Shown here: positions 7,964 through 16,472 of the stretch, piece by piece
Position numbering within the stretch: position 1 is the stretch's first letter
Layout: each line of letters opens with the position of its first letter
Origin: Faecalibacterium prausnitzii
Lineage (GTDB): Bacteria; Bacillota; Clostridia; Oscillospirales; Ruminococcaceae
DNA length: 64,000 nucleotides
Direction of reading: 5' to 3'
Assembly: GCF_019967995.1 (NCBI RefSeq)
Contig: NZ_CP065377.1
Location: 620,001-684,000, forward strand
Program-made: the position numbers and the translations under genes
Notes under the pieces: model-generated
The model's input: only the letters and a program-made list of their open reading frames with translations
What the model was told of the DNA's origin: nothing
Database searches by the model: none

Positions 7964-8998
7964 CTATTTCTGTGCATCCATCCGGTCCAGATGTTTCTGG
8001 GCAAACAGCGATGCCACGGCGGAGAAGCCGAAGACGAAGTAGTAGCTGGCGATGCGGAAGAGCATCAGGGTGCTCATGGCCTCGCCGCGTGTCATGAAGG
8101 AGCCGAAGACGAGGAGAAAAGCCGTCTCGATGGAACCCATACCGGCCACATTGGGCAGGGCATTGGAGAGGAAGAGCATCAGGCTGGCGAGCAGCTGCAC
8201 CTGCCAGAAGCTGAGGCCGCAGGGCAGACCCATGAACCGGATGCAGAGATAGGGCAAGGTGTACATCAGAAAGAGCTTGAGGGTGTGCAGCGCGAAGATC
8301 TGGACGCAGCGGCCCCTGTCGGCGAGGAGGTGGCGGCTCTCGGTGCCGAGGGTGTCCAGCTGCTCCAGCCATTTTTCCCGGCGGGTCTGCCAGGAGTCCG
8401 TCCTGGGCAGGCAGCCCAACGCCCAGCGGGCCAGCCGCTGGATGAGGGGCGATACGCAGACCAGCACCAGCGCCACGATGATGGCGGCCACCACGGCATA
8501 GGCCATGGGCAGATAGTTCATCACGCCGGAGGTGTTGGCGGCGAGCCACCGGTGCTGCAGCAACAGCATCACGGTGGCGTAAAGCAGAACGGTGGTCTTG
8601 TGGAAGACGTATTGCAGGGTCATCAGGCCCACGCCGGGGCCAAGCGGCAGGCCGCTGCGGTAGAGGTAGTAGGACTGCATCGGCATGGCACCGGCACCCA
8701 GACAGATGACGTTGCCGAAGGTGCCCATGAACGACGATTCCAGCGCCTGCCGCACGGTGAAGCCGGGCATCCGGCTGCGGATGATGACCCGGCTGACCAG
8801 ACCTTCCAGCACCGGGTAGGTCAGGCCCACGGCCAGCACGAGCAGTACCTGCCAGAGGCGCAGCTGTGCCAGCGCGGCAGAGATCTCGGCCCAGTGGCGC
8901 TGGAAGATCCAGAAGACGATGCCGGTGAGCACCACCAGAACGGTGAGCGAGAGGATCGTTTTTTTGCGGGACGGCTGCTGCGGGGTGGACTGGTCCAT
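7964..8998 (-). CDS. Lysylphosphatidylglycerol synthase TM-region / YbhN-like membrane protein
   Basis: 344 residues with about eight hydrophobic helices. The pattern matches the UPF0104/LPG_synthase_TM family: a short basic N-terminus (QQPSRKKTIL), conserved glycine-rich loops (FGNVICLGAGAMPMQ) and a late LPNVAGMGSIETAF segment. Such proteins are the flippase-like half of MprF or stand-alone relatives. There is no soluble aminoacyl-transferase domain here, so lysyl-lipid synthesis cannot be claimed. The start is behind GAAAGGAGCCTTCTCTG. It is convergent with the candidate small RNA and precedes a surface-polysaccharide gene block. Confidence 0.8.
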   Translation of the reverse strand: MDQSTPQQPSRKKTILSLTVLVVLTGIVFWIFQRHWAEISAALAQLRLWQVLLVLAVGLTYPVLEGLVSRVIIRSRMPGFTVRQALESSFMGTFGNVICLGAGAMPMQSYYLYRSGLPLGPGVGLMTLQYVFHKTTVLLYATVMLLLQHRWLAANTSGVMNYLPMAYAVVAAIIVALVLVCVSPLIQRLARWALGCLPRTDSWQTRREKWLEQLDTLGTESRHLLADRGRCVQIFALHTLKLFLMYTLPYLCIRFMGLPCGLSFWQVQLLASLMLFLSNALPNVAGMGSIETAFLLVFGSFMTRGEAMSTLMLFRIASYYFVFGFSAVASLFAQKHLDRMDAQK

Positions 8999-9115
8999 CA
9001 GAGAAGGCTCCTTTCGAAATCGTTGGTTGCAGTATACCACAGCAGCCGGAGCGGTTTGTGAACTTGTACGAAATTTTTCTCGTCAATTTGAGCGAAGTGA
9101 TAAAAAAATCCTCCG

Positions 9116-9255
9116 TACAACCTCTCAGTCTCGCTCACGCTCGACAGCTCCCCTGGTAGGGGGAGCCTCTGGCGAAACCATTGACTTTGCGAGGACTGCC
9201 AAAGCCTCCCCTACAAGGGGAGGTGGCATTGCGAAGCAATGACGGAGAGGTTGTA
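9116..9255. repeat. Palindromic dispersed repeat, copy A
   Basis: 140 bp bounded by TACAACCTCTC and its reverse complement GAGAGGTTGTA. Internal inverted pairs AGCTCCCCT and AGGGGAGGT bracket a central section. Nearly the same sequence occurs at 22063-22201, and a shortened form at 38291-38375. It encodes nothing and resembles a MITE- or ERIC-like element. Confidence 0.85.
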
Positions 9256-9274
9256 TGAAGGAAAAGTTAAAATT

Positions 9275-10876
9275 TTAATGTTGTTCCGTCAGCTCTTTCA
9301 CCGCAGCGGTGAGAGTGTCGGCGAAGGATTGCTTGGAATAGTGCTTCTCATAGAGCCTGCGGCAGCCGGCCCGCATGGCGGCGAGCTTCTCCGGGTGGAG
9401 GATGGCCCACTCCAGAATGGAGGCCAGCTTTTCCGGGTCGTCGTCCGGGTAGGTGAAACCATCCACCCCTTCGGTGATGAGACCGGCGGTGCCGGTGTGT
9501 TCCGACACGATGGAAGGTTTGCCGAAGATGAGGCCCTCGGTGACGAAGGTGGGCATCGGGTCGTCGCGGGAGGCGCAGACGAGGCAGGTGCACTGCTCCA
9601 TCAGATTCTTGATCTCATCCCGGCTGAGCCGCTTGCAGTAGAAGACGTTGGCCGGGTGTTCGGTGGTCAGGGTGCGGACGGCGTCCATCATCTCCTGGTC
9701 GGCAGCTTTGCCCACGAAGAGGAAGGTTGCTTTTTCCCGCACGGCGTCGGGCAGCAGGCGGATGGCCTTGCAGAAGATGTCCTGCCCCTTTCGGCGCTCG
9801 AACGAGCCGACCGTGGCGAAGAGGGGCTTGTCGGCGGGATAGCCCAGGTCGCAGCGGGGGAAATCCTCAGCGGCATAATCCGGCAGGCCGTAGATGAGGG
9901 GGCGGATGTCGAACTGGGGGCGGACCGAGTGCATGGCGGCGGCAGCGTGTTTGCCGACCGAGTAGAGCTGCACATTGGGCGCAATGTGCTTGGGGATCTG
10001 GTGTGCGATGTGGGGGTAGCCCGCAAAGGCATCGTGGAGCCACCAGAGCACCGGCACCGGCGCGTTGCTCAGGGCGCGGATAACGCGGGCCTCGACCACG
10101 GTGTTGGCCAGCACGAAGTCGGCGCAGAGCGCCAGCCCCCAGAGGGTGTTCGAGGAGGTGCAGCCCGCGCGGGTGATGACGGCGGCTCCGGCATCCACGA
10201 AGAGCTGGAGCGAGCCGGAATCGTCCGGGCCGAGGACCACGACCTCATAGCCCATGCTGCGGAGCACCGGCACGGCGCTGACCAGCACGATGGGAGCACC
10301 GGTCATGTCCAGCACATGGCTCATGACGAAGGCCCGCTTGCCGGAGGCGGAATAGGCATCCTCGGCGCAGATGTCCCGCTCGTAGTGGAGCAGGGCCTGC
10401 GGGATGCAGACCGGAGCCTGGCAGAGCTGCGCGGCCAGAGCCAGCAGCTCGGTGACGCTTTCGGGGTCCCGCGCGGCGGCGCGGCAGCGGGCCAGCAGGC
10501 CGCGGCTGACGAGGGCGAACTTGTTCTCGGCCAGATGCCCATGGCTCTGGTAGAGGGCCGTCTGCCCCGAAAAGCCGAAGACCGCATTGCAGACGGCGTA
10601 GTCCGCGCCGTCCCGCAGAGCCTGGGCGAAATAGGTCAGGGTGGTGGAGAGGCAGGCAACGTCCTCGCTGACGAGGAGCACACCGGCCACGGCGTCGGTC
10701 AGTTCTCCGGCCAGATGGTCCACCAGACGGAATTTGCGGTGGAGCTGGTCCTGCAGAGCCTGCGCCAGAACGCGGCTGCGCAGCGGCGCATAGACGAGCA
10801 GGTAGGTGCTCTGGGTGTCGGTGTAGGTCTGCTTTGCCAGCTGTTCCCGCTGCAGGGAAGTGTAACTGTTGTACAT
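9275..10876 (-). CDS. Glycosyltransferase, GT4-like
   Basis: 533 residues. The C-terminal half has the GT-B fold signature of family 4 enzymes: PLFATVGSFERRKGQDIF (hinge region), FLFVGKAAD, then CASRDDPMPTFVTEGLIFGKP, where the acidic/glycine segment contacts the nucleotide sugar. The N-terminal 180 residues are unusual and may be an accessory region. It lies last in a minus-strand operon with a coiled-coil protein (16 bp upstream) and an acyltransferase, pointing to surface glycan assembly. The sugar donor and acceptor cannot be read from sequence. There is no signal peptide or membrane span, so it acts at the cytoplasmic face. Confidence 0.82.
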   Translation of the reverse strand: MYNSYTSLQREQLAKQTYTDTQSTYLLVYAPLRSRVLAQALQDQLHRKFRLVDHLAGELTDAVAGVLLVSEDVACLSTTLTYFAQALRDGADYAVCNAVFGFSGQTALYQSHGHLAENKFALVSRGLLARCRAAARDPESVTELLALAAQLCQAPVCIPQALLHYERDICAEDAYSASGKRAFVMSHVLDMTGAPIVLVSAVPVLRSMGYEVVVLGPDDSGSLQLFVDAGAAVITRAGCTSSNTLWGLALCADFVLANTVVEARVIRALSNAPVPVLWWLHDAFAGYPHIAHQIPKHIAPNVQLYSVGKHAAAAMHSVRPQFDIRPLIYGLPDYAAEDFPRCDLGYPADKPLFATVGSFERRKGQDIFCKAIRLLPDAVREKATFLFVGKAADQEMMDAVRTLTTEHPANVFYCKRLSRDEIKNLMEQCTCLVCASRDDPMPTFVTEGLIFGKPSIVSEHTGTAGLITEGVDGFTYPDDDPEKLASILEWAILHPEKLAAMRAGCRRLYEKHYSKQSFADTLTAAVKELTEQH

Positions 10877-10892
10877 GCGCGTCCCTCCCGGC

Positions 10893-11714
10893 TCAGTGGC
10901 GGAACAGCCCCAGCAGGCGGCGCAGGGGCCGTGTCAGCTTCCAGCTGCTGCTGTTCAGGACGCCTTCCAGCGAAGTCTCGTAGGCCTGACGGCGGACTTC
11001 CGCCTCGGCGTTCTTCTGGTGCAGTTCGCCGATCTGCTGCTGCAGCGCGGCAATGGCCTGCTGCTGTGCGGCGATCTGGTCGTTGAGACCGGCGATGTGC
11101 TGGGCCTCGCTGTCTCTGGTCTTCTGGCAGAACCGGAGGCCCTCCAGCACGGTGTTGAAGAGCGGCTTGTCGGCCAGTGTTTCCAGCGGGCAGTAATGGT
11201 AGGAGACGCCCAGCTTCATCCCGGCGGGGAAATGGGTCACACCGTCCAGCAGATAGTTGGGGTCGCGGTCGAGGAAGAGGGTGCTGTCGCTGGGCAGAGT
11301 CAGGCCGTTGACCGGGCGGCAGAGCACCCGGTCGTCCGAAAAGCTCAGATTGGTGATGCAGCAGGGCAGTTCGCCCGGATCGAGCCGCAGGGCGCGGGCG
11401 GTCACGGGCAGCTCAAAGGTCGCGATGACAACACCCGTCAGCTCGTCCACCTCATAGTCCGGGGCGGTGAGGGTGTCTTTCTCCGAAAAGCCGAAGCCCG
11501 CATCAAAATAGAGGGTGGGCTGCAGCAGGGCGGGGGAGTCGGTGTGCTTCTCGTTCTGGGGATGGGCCGCAAGGTAGGATTGCACTTCCTGTTCCAGCCC
11601 AAGGCAGCGTTCTGCCAGGCGGGAGACACCCTCGTCCGAGAGTTTGAGCTGCTGTTCGAGATCCGCGATGCGGGCCTGCAGGGCAGCCGTAGAGGCAGGA
11701 GCTTCGTTGTTCAT
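10893..11714 (-). CDS. Coiled-coil protein of a glycan gene cluster
   Basis: 273 residues with coiled-coil segments at about 8-45 (ALQARIADLEQQLKLSDEGV) and 195-245 (glutamine-rich, IAAQQQAIAALQQQIGELHQ). Between them lies a beta-rich domain of about 140 residues. The C-terminus ends in a basic S-S-W-K-L-T-R-P-L-R-R-L segment. That tail is typical of proteins and domains linked to rhamnan-type and other surface glycosyltransferases, where it is thought to organise the enzymes. It lies between an acyltransferase and a GT4 enzyme in one operon. Function is inferred from context. Confidence 0.68.
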   Translation of the reverse strand: MNNEAPASTAALQARIADLEQQLKLSDEGVSRLAERCLGLEQEVQSYLAAHPQNEKHTDSPALLQPTLYFDAGFGFSEKDTLTAPDYEVDELTGVVIATFELPVTARALRLDPGELPCCITNLSFSDDRVLCRPVNGLTLPSDSTLFLDRDPNYLLDGVTHFPAGMKLGVSYHYCPLETLADKPLFNTVLEGLRFCQKTRDSEAQHIAGLNDQIAAQQQAIAALQQQIGELHQKNAEAEVRRQAYETSLEGVLNSSSWKLTRPLRRLLGLFRH

Positions 11715-11771
11715 AACCGGATTCTCCTCATTTTATATAAATTCACTTCAGCGGGGAGACCCCGCAAAAAT

Positions 11772-12908
11772 TCAGTGTCTGGCCGCATAACGCCGCGGTG
11801 CCGGGTCCGCACGTCGGGAGGCCGCATTCCGGGCAGCGGTGCGCTGGAGCTTCCAGTCGCGGCGGCGGAGCAGCAGCTCGCAGATCAGCAGGATCGAACC
11901 CATGGACACCGCAAAGTGGGTCGCAAGGCCCAGAGCCTCCCGGCCCGCAAACTTCTGCGCCATCAGATACCAGGGGATGGCGGTGAGCTCCACGGTGTGG
12001 ACGCAGAAGATGTACAGCGACCGCTGGCCGATGGCCTGCACACCGTGGGTGATGAAATTGTCCACATGGCGCTGGAAAAAGAGCAGCAGCGACAGCATCC
12101 CCAGACCGGTCATCACATCCAGCAGGATGCTCACGGGGCCGAAGGTCCATTCGGCCATCGAGACACAGTCGGTGCTCTGGGTGGCCAGCACAAGGCCCGC
12201 CACAGCCAGCGCCGAGGCGATCATGCTGAGCTTGAGCTTCCAGGACAGGGGCTTGTCGAAGAGCTTGTGCTGCTTGGCCAGATACCCGACGTAGAGCGCC
12301 GGAACCGTGACCATGCCCTGGCCGATGCAGAAGGGGACCTCCCAGGTGATGCAGATGCCCCAGCCCAACAACATGGTGCCCAGCACGGCCCAGGGTATGT
12401 ATGGTTCGGGGAAGATGTTCAGGATGACGTCCAGCAGGATCCACGCGATCATCAGCGAGAGCAGATACCACATCGGCCCGCAGGAGAAGAAGGTCTGCCC
12501 GGCGTAGAGGGAGGTATGGGGCAGGCCCAGCGCAAAACCGCCGAAGACCTTGAGGGTCTCTCGGACAGCGCCCTCGACTGAGCCGAAGGTGAGATAGTGG
12601 ATGAGAAAATGGAAGAACGTCGTGGCAAGCCCGGTATAAAGGTAGGGCTTGAGCAGCGTTTTGAACTGCTGGTCGATGCACTTGCCGATGGACCGCTTGC
12701 GGAAACCGTAGCCGCTGGCGATGTAGAACGCCGCCATCAGGGACTCCCGGTAGGCGAACAGATAAAAGGTCATGGGCGTGATGGTCGTCGTGGCACCCAC
12801 CGGATACAGCTCGGCGGAGTGCGCGAACACGATGGTCAGCATTCCGATGCCCTTGAGAAAATCAAACATGCCCAATGAATTGGCTGTGCGGGGTTTGGTA
12901 CCCTCCAT
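11772..12908 (-). CDS. Acyltransferase 3 family membrane protein
   Basis: 378 residues with about ten membrane helices. The family start is visible: FDFLKGIGMLTIVFAHS, where the His (residue 30) after a helix is the conserved catalytic histidine position of AT3 acyltransferases such as OafA. These enzymes O-acylate surface sugars. The protein ends in a basic cytoplasmic tail (RRRDWKLQRTAARNAASRR). It is first in the minus-strand operon that continues with the coiled-coil and GT4 genes. A consensus promoter lies 93 bp upstream, divergent from the adenylation-enzyme gene. Confidence 0.85.
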   Translation of the reverse strand: MEGTKPRTANSLGMFDFLKGIGMLTIVFAHSAELYPVGATTTITPMTFYLFAYRESLMAAFYIASGYGFRKRSIGKCIDQQFKTLLKPYLYTGLATTFFHFLIHYLTFGSVEGAVRETLKVFGGFALGLPHTSLYAGQTFFSCGPMWYLLSLMIAWILLDVILNIFPEPYIPWAVLGTMLLGWGICITWEVPFCIGQGMVTVPALYVGYLAKQHKLFDKPLSWKLKLSMIASALAVAGLVLATQSTDCVSMAEWTFGPVSILLDVMTGLGMLSLLLFFQRHVDNFITHGVQAIGQRSLYIFCVHTVELTAIPWYLMAQKFAGREALGLATHFAVSMGSILLICELLLRRRDWKLQRTAARNAASRRADPAPRRYAARH

Positions 12909-13000
12909 GAAATGCCCTCCTTTGCGCCGAGATCACCGGGGGAGTGGCAGATGCCGAATTCGGGCGCAAGATGTTAAAAGTTACAAAATCGTTATAAATA

Positions 13001-13029
13001 AGTATAATGCTTTTTTGAGGTTCTGTCAA
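13001..13029 (-). promoter_or_regulatory. Promoter of the acyltransferase operon
   Basis: On the minus strand, TTGACA (13029-13024), 17 bp, TATACT (13006-13001). Confidence 0.75.
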
Positions 13030-13140
13030 TCAAAGACGGACAGCCTGCAAAAAGCCCTCCTGGTGCAGAAAAAGTGTACCACACCCGCTGACCCTGCGCA
13101 ATGAATGGGAGCAAATCCCATCTGTCTGCACAAGTTGGAC

Positions 13141-13178
13141 GCAAGTTTATATTGCATGTTTGTGCAATTAAAACTTGC
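13141..13178. promoter_or_regulatory. Large palindrome overlapping a -35 box
   Basis: GCAAGTTTATATTGCA (13141-13156) and TGCAATTAAAACTTGC (13163-13178) are inverted copies matching at 14 of 16 positions. The right arm covers the -35 of the next promoter, a typical repressor position. The regulator is not identifiable here. Confidence 0.6.
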
Positions 13179-13203
13179 ATTCAGCTCCGGAATGCGGTAT
13201 ACT
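13175..13203 (+). promoter_or_regulatory. Promoter of the adenylation-enzyme gene
   Basis: TTGCAT (13175-13180), 17 bp, TATACT (13198-13203). It lies 80 bp before the start codon. Confidence 0.7.
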
Positions 13204-13282
13204 GAGAACCATAGCCCCCAAACTTTGCCAAAAAGCGGGATTCATTGGGAAAAACGTCAAACAGATAAGGAGCGTATAAAAT

Positions 13283-14794
13283 ATGACCAGAGAAGAGTGC
13301 TGCGCCGTTGTTGCTGAAAAAGACATGCCGAGGACGGTCTATGATATGATCGTTGCCATGCAGGAAAAATACGCCGAGCGCCCGGCATTCCGCTGGGTGG
13401 ACGACGCCACCAGGACCGTGCAGGAGAAGACCTACGGCCAGTTCGTGGAGGACATCCGCAGGATGACCAGCTATCTGCAGGCAAATGTTGCCGATGTGAA
13501 AGGCCAGCGCATCGTCATCCTGAGCCGCACCAACTACGAGTACGGTGTGGTGACCTTCGGCGCTGTGATGGCCGGTGCCGTCATCGTGACCCTGAACCAG
13601 AAAAAGACCTGGCCGGAGCTGGAGTATGAGCTGGGCCTGAGCGAGCCTGCTCTCATCTTTACCGACGGCATCGACTACGGCTATGCCGACGAGCTCAAGG
13701 CCGCCTACGGCGACAAGCTCCGCCCCATGAACGCCTATGAGGGCAGCGCCCCGGCCGAGCTGGCCAACCGCATCGACACCAATGCCCTGATGATGCTGAT
13801 GTTCACCTCCGGTACCACCGGCCGCAGCAAGGGCGTCATGCTCAGCGAGAAGAACTACTTCAGCGCCGTGCGGATGTATGTTGCTGGCCAGGTGGCCGTT
13901 ATGAGGAAGGCCCAGGAACTGGCCCCGAAGGATATGGACAAGCCCTTCAGCCACTTCACGCTGGTGCCCATGTTCCACCTGTCCGGCTTCATCTGCTACT
14001 TCGCCTACGGCATCCATGGCTGGACCCTGAACCTCTGCGCGGACCCGCGCGACGTGCGCCGCGATATGTCCATGATGCACAGCGACGCTATGTCCACCCC
14101 GCCGGTGCTGGTGGAGATGATCTACAACGAGATCCGCCGCGGCAATCAGGACAAGCTGAACGGCCTGTGGAACCTGAGCTGCTCTTCCGCCATCCTCGAC
14201 CCGGAGATCCTGAGCTACCTCATCGCCCACGGCTTCTACATCAACCAGTGCTACTCCATGACCGAGCTGGCCGGCTATGGCCTGCTGAACATCGCGCAGG
14301 AGGGCGAGCACCTGCGCGCTCTGGGCAAGCCGGACGGCTTCTGCGAGATCAAGCTGGATGAGACCGGTGAGATCTGCGTCCGCGGTGATGCCGTCATGCT
14401 GGGCTACTACAAGGACCCGGAGGCTACCGCCGAGGCCATCGACAAGGACGGCTGGCTCCACAGCGGCGATCTGGCCCGCGTGGACGAAGACGGCTTCTAC
14501 TACATCACCGGCCGCAGGAAGAACCTCATCATCCTGGACAGCGGCGAGAACGTCAGCCCCGAAGAGCTGGAGAAGCTGCTGGGCAAGTGCGCTGACATCA
14601 AGGAGTGCGTCGTCAAGGAGATGGGCAAGAAGATCGGTTCCGTCATCTGCTGCGAGCCGGACAAGGAGCAGAACGTCCGCGCCTTCGTCACCGAGCTGAA
14701 CCGCACCCTGCCGCTGTACAAGCGCATCAGCGCGGTGGAGTGCACCGCAGAGCCGCTGCCCCGCAATGCCATGGGCAAGCTGCTGCGTAAGTAA
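13283..14794 (+). CDS. AMP-dependent acid-CoA/ACP ligase (adenylation enzyme)
   Basis: 503 residues of the ANL superfamily. It has the phosphate loop TSGTTGRSKG (175-184), a YSMTELAGYG segment, the hinge GDLARVDEDGFYYITGRRKN, and the catalytic lysine in RNAMGKLLRK (Lys499). It activates a carboxylic acid as acyl-AMP and passes it to CoA or a carrier protein. An acyl carrier protein and a condensation-like enzyme follow directly, so loading of that carrier is the most likely role. No membrane span. The start at 13283 follows AAGGAGCGTATAAAAT. The substrate cannot be deduced. DltA-like D-alanine ligase is an alternative, but no dltB or dltD is nearby. Confidence 0.85.
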   Translation: MTREECCAVVAEKDMPRTVYDMIVAMQEKYAERPAFRWVDDATRTVQEKTYGQFVEDIRRMTSYLQANVADVKGQRIVILSRTNYEYGVVTFGAVMAGAVIVTLNQKKTWPELEYELGLSEPALIFTDGIDYGYADELKAAYGDKLRPMNAYEGSAPAELANRIDTNALMMLMFTSGTTGRSKGVMLSEKNYFSAVRMYVAGQVAVMRKAQELAPKDMDKPFSHFTLVPMFHLSGFICYFAYGIHGWTLNLCADPRDVRRDMSMMHSDAMSTPPVLVEMIYNEIRRGNQDKLNGLWNLSCSSAILDPEILSYLIAHGFYINQCYSMTELAGYGLLNIAQEGEHLRALGKPDGFCEIKLDETGEICVRGDAVMLGYYKDPEATAEAIDKDGWLHSGDLARVDEDGFYYITGRRKNLIILDSGENVSPEELEKLLGKCADIKECVVKEMGKKIGSVICCEPDKEQNVRAFVTELNRTLPLYKRISAVECTAEPLPRNAMGKLLRK

Positions 14795-14836
14795 GAGCGC
14801 ATTTGTAGAAAATCTGTAAAGCTGTACGGCGAAATA

Positions 14837-14865
14837 TTGCAATTCCCCTGAAAAACGGGTATTAT
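14837..14865 (+). promoter_or_regulatory. Promoter of the ACP/condensation gene pair
   Basis: TTGCAA (14837-14842), 17 bp, TATTAT (14860-14865), in the 182-bp gap after the ligase gene. Confidence 0.6.
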
Positions 14866-14976
14866 AAAACTGCATGACGTCGGTACAGGCCGGGACCAGA
14901 ATGGGGAAACCGGGCCGCGCGGGGCATCCCCTTGCGCTGTGACGCTGAAATCCATCATGGAAAGGAAGATTTTTTG

Positions 14977-15219
14977 ATGCAAAGAGCAGAAATCGTGTCC
15001 CAGATCCTCGCGATCCTGGAGGACGTGGCAGAGATCAGCCCGGAGGACGTGAGCGAAGACAGCGTCCTGATGGACGACCTCGACCTGTCCTCGATGGAGA
15101 TCCTGACCATTGTGGCGGATCTGGAAGAGACCTTTGGTCTGCGCATCCCCGAAAAGGAGCTGCGCAACTTTGTGACCATCGCGGACGTGGCAGATTATCT
15201 GGCGGATAACGCGGGGTGA
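14977..15219 (+). CDS. Acyl carrier protein
   Basis: 80 residues, acidic, with the four-helix carrier layout and the phosphopantetheine site LDLSSMEI, where Ser39 precedes Met40 (equivalent to the DSL motif). ATG at 14977 follows GGAAAGGAAG. It is followed after five bases by the condensation-like gene and preceded by an adenylation enzyme. It is therefore more likely a dedicated carrier than the fatty-acid-synthesis AcpP, whose genes (fabD, fabF and others) are absent here. Confidence 0.88.
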   Translation: MQRAEIVSQILAILEDVAEISPEDVSEDSVLMDDLDLSSMEILTIVADLEETFGLRIPEKELRNFVTIADVADYLADNAG

Positions 15220-15224
15220 ACTGA

Positions 15225-16427
15225 TTGAACGAGACGCAGTGCGCCGTTTTTCAGGGCATCGTGTATTATTACCGCGCCAATCAGGTGATCTGCCGCTATC
15301 AGATCGCCCTGCACGACCCTGTGGACCCGGCGCTGCTGCAGCGGGCCCTGGACGAGGTGCGCCCTCTGGCGGGGTGGTACTTCCAGAAAGTCGTGTGGGA
15401 AAAGCGGGAGGCGCATCTTGCGCCGAACGATGCGCCCTGCCGGGTGACCGTGGGAGAAGCCGCCCCTGCCATCCCGGAGGCAACGAACGATTATTTGTTT
15501 TCGCTCCACTGCGAGGGAACGACCATCTACTTCGACTGGTTCCATTTCCTTGCGGACGGACGCGGATTTTCACCGTTCATGACGCTGGTGCTCCGCGCCT
15601 ACTGCAACCTGCGGTACGGCACAGCCTTTGCGTGTGAAATGCTTGCCGAGGACCCGCCCTATGACCCGGAGCTGCTGCTCAAAGAGTTCCCGGAGAGCCA
15701 GAAGGCGGGGGCCGAGCAGAACCAGCCCATCGACATCTTTGAGGGCAAGCCCGACCGCATCCGGCTCCGGCTGGACCGGGCCAGCCTCATCGAGGCGGCG
15801 GCGCGGGAGAGGGTCAAGCCCTTCACGGCTCTGATGGGCATCGTCTGCCAGGGCTGCGGGCAGTATCTGGAAAAGGACGAGCTTCTTTACAGCTTTGCCG
15901 CCGACCTGCGCGAGACGATGGGCCTGCCCAATGCCCGCTACAACTGCATCGTCACCTATCAGCTGCCGCTGAAGGGGGCGGCGGGTGCCCGGCTGAGCGC
16001 TTTTGCCAAGGCGCTGGATGCCGCCATCCGGGAGCATCTGAAGCCGGAACGTCTGCGCTACCGCCTGGCCGAGCAGATGGGCTTCGTCTGCCGGGTGTTC
16101 CAGCAGAAGGCTCCGCTGAAGATCAAACAGCGCATCTTCCAGATGGGCGAGTACCTCAGCGGGAGCCCGGCGGATTTCTGGGTGAGCTATCTGGGCGACC
16201 CGTTCACCCCGCGCAGCTCGGAACTGGAAGCCTACGTGGAGGATTTCCAGACCTGGGTGCTGCCGGACGGCGCGTCTCTCGCCATGGAAGTGACCAGTCT
16301 GCACGGTGTGCTGACCGCCTGCATCGAGAACAAGGTGCATCGCCCCGGCCTTGCGCAGGCGCTGGCCCGCGCATTTGCCGCCGAGGGCGTCACGGTGCTG
16401 GAAGCAGCGGAACTCGACGAACAATAA
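15225..16427 (+). CDS. Condensation-domain-like acyltransferase
   Basis: 400 residues. HFLADGRG contains the H-x3-D-G active-site motif (His107, Asp111, Gly112) of the chloramphenicol-acetyltransferase/condensation/PapA/alcohol-acetyltransferase superfamily. A later VSYLGDPF segment resembles the NFG-type latch region. There are no A or carrier domains in the protein; these are encoded separately just upstream. It probably transfers the ACP-bound acyl group to an alcohol or amine acceptor. The start is a TTG five bases after the ACP stop, implying translational coupling. No signal peptide. A bidirectional terminator follows. Confidence 0.75.
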   Translation: MNETQCAVFQGIVYYYRANQVICRYQIALHDPVDPALLQRALDEVRPLAGWYFQKVVWEKREAHLAPNDAPCRVTVGEAAPAIPEATNDYLFSLHCEGTTIYFDWFHFLADGRGFSPFMTLVLRAYCNLRYGTAFACEMLAEDPPYDPELLLKEFPESQKAGAEQNQPIDIFEGKPDRIRLRLDRASLIEAAARERVKPFTALMGIVCQGCGQYLEKDELLYSFAADLRETMGLPNARYNCIVTYQLPLKGAAGARLSAFAKALDAAIREHLKPERLRYRLAEQMGFVCRVFQQKAPLKIKQRIFQMGEYLSGSPADFWVSYLGDPFTPRSSELEAYVEDFQTWVLPDGASLAMEVTSLHGVLTACIENKVHRPGLAQALARAFAAEGVTVLEAAELDEQ

Positions 16428-16467
16428 AAAAGGTGTTGCTGCGAATTTCTTGCAGCAACACCTTTTT
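16427..16467. terminator. Bidirectional terminator
   Basis: aaaaaggtgttgctg pairs with gcagcaacaccttttt. The T/A flanks serve both converging genes. Confidence 0.85.
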
Positions 16468-16472
16468 GGTTT

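Noticed and set aside
12992..13180. Short minus-strand frame in the acyltransferase/ligase gap
   Set aside because: It lies over the two divergent promoters and the palindrome, with no ribosome-binding site.
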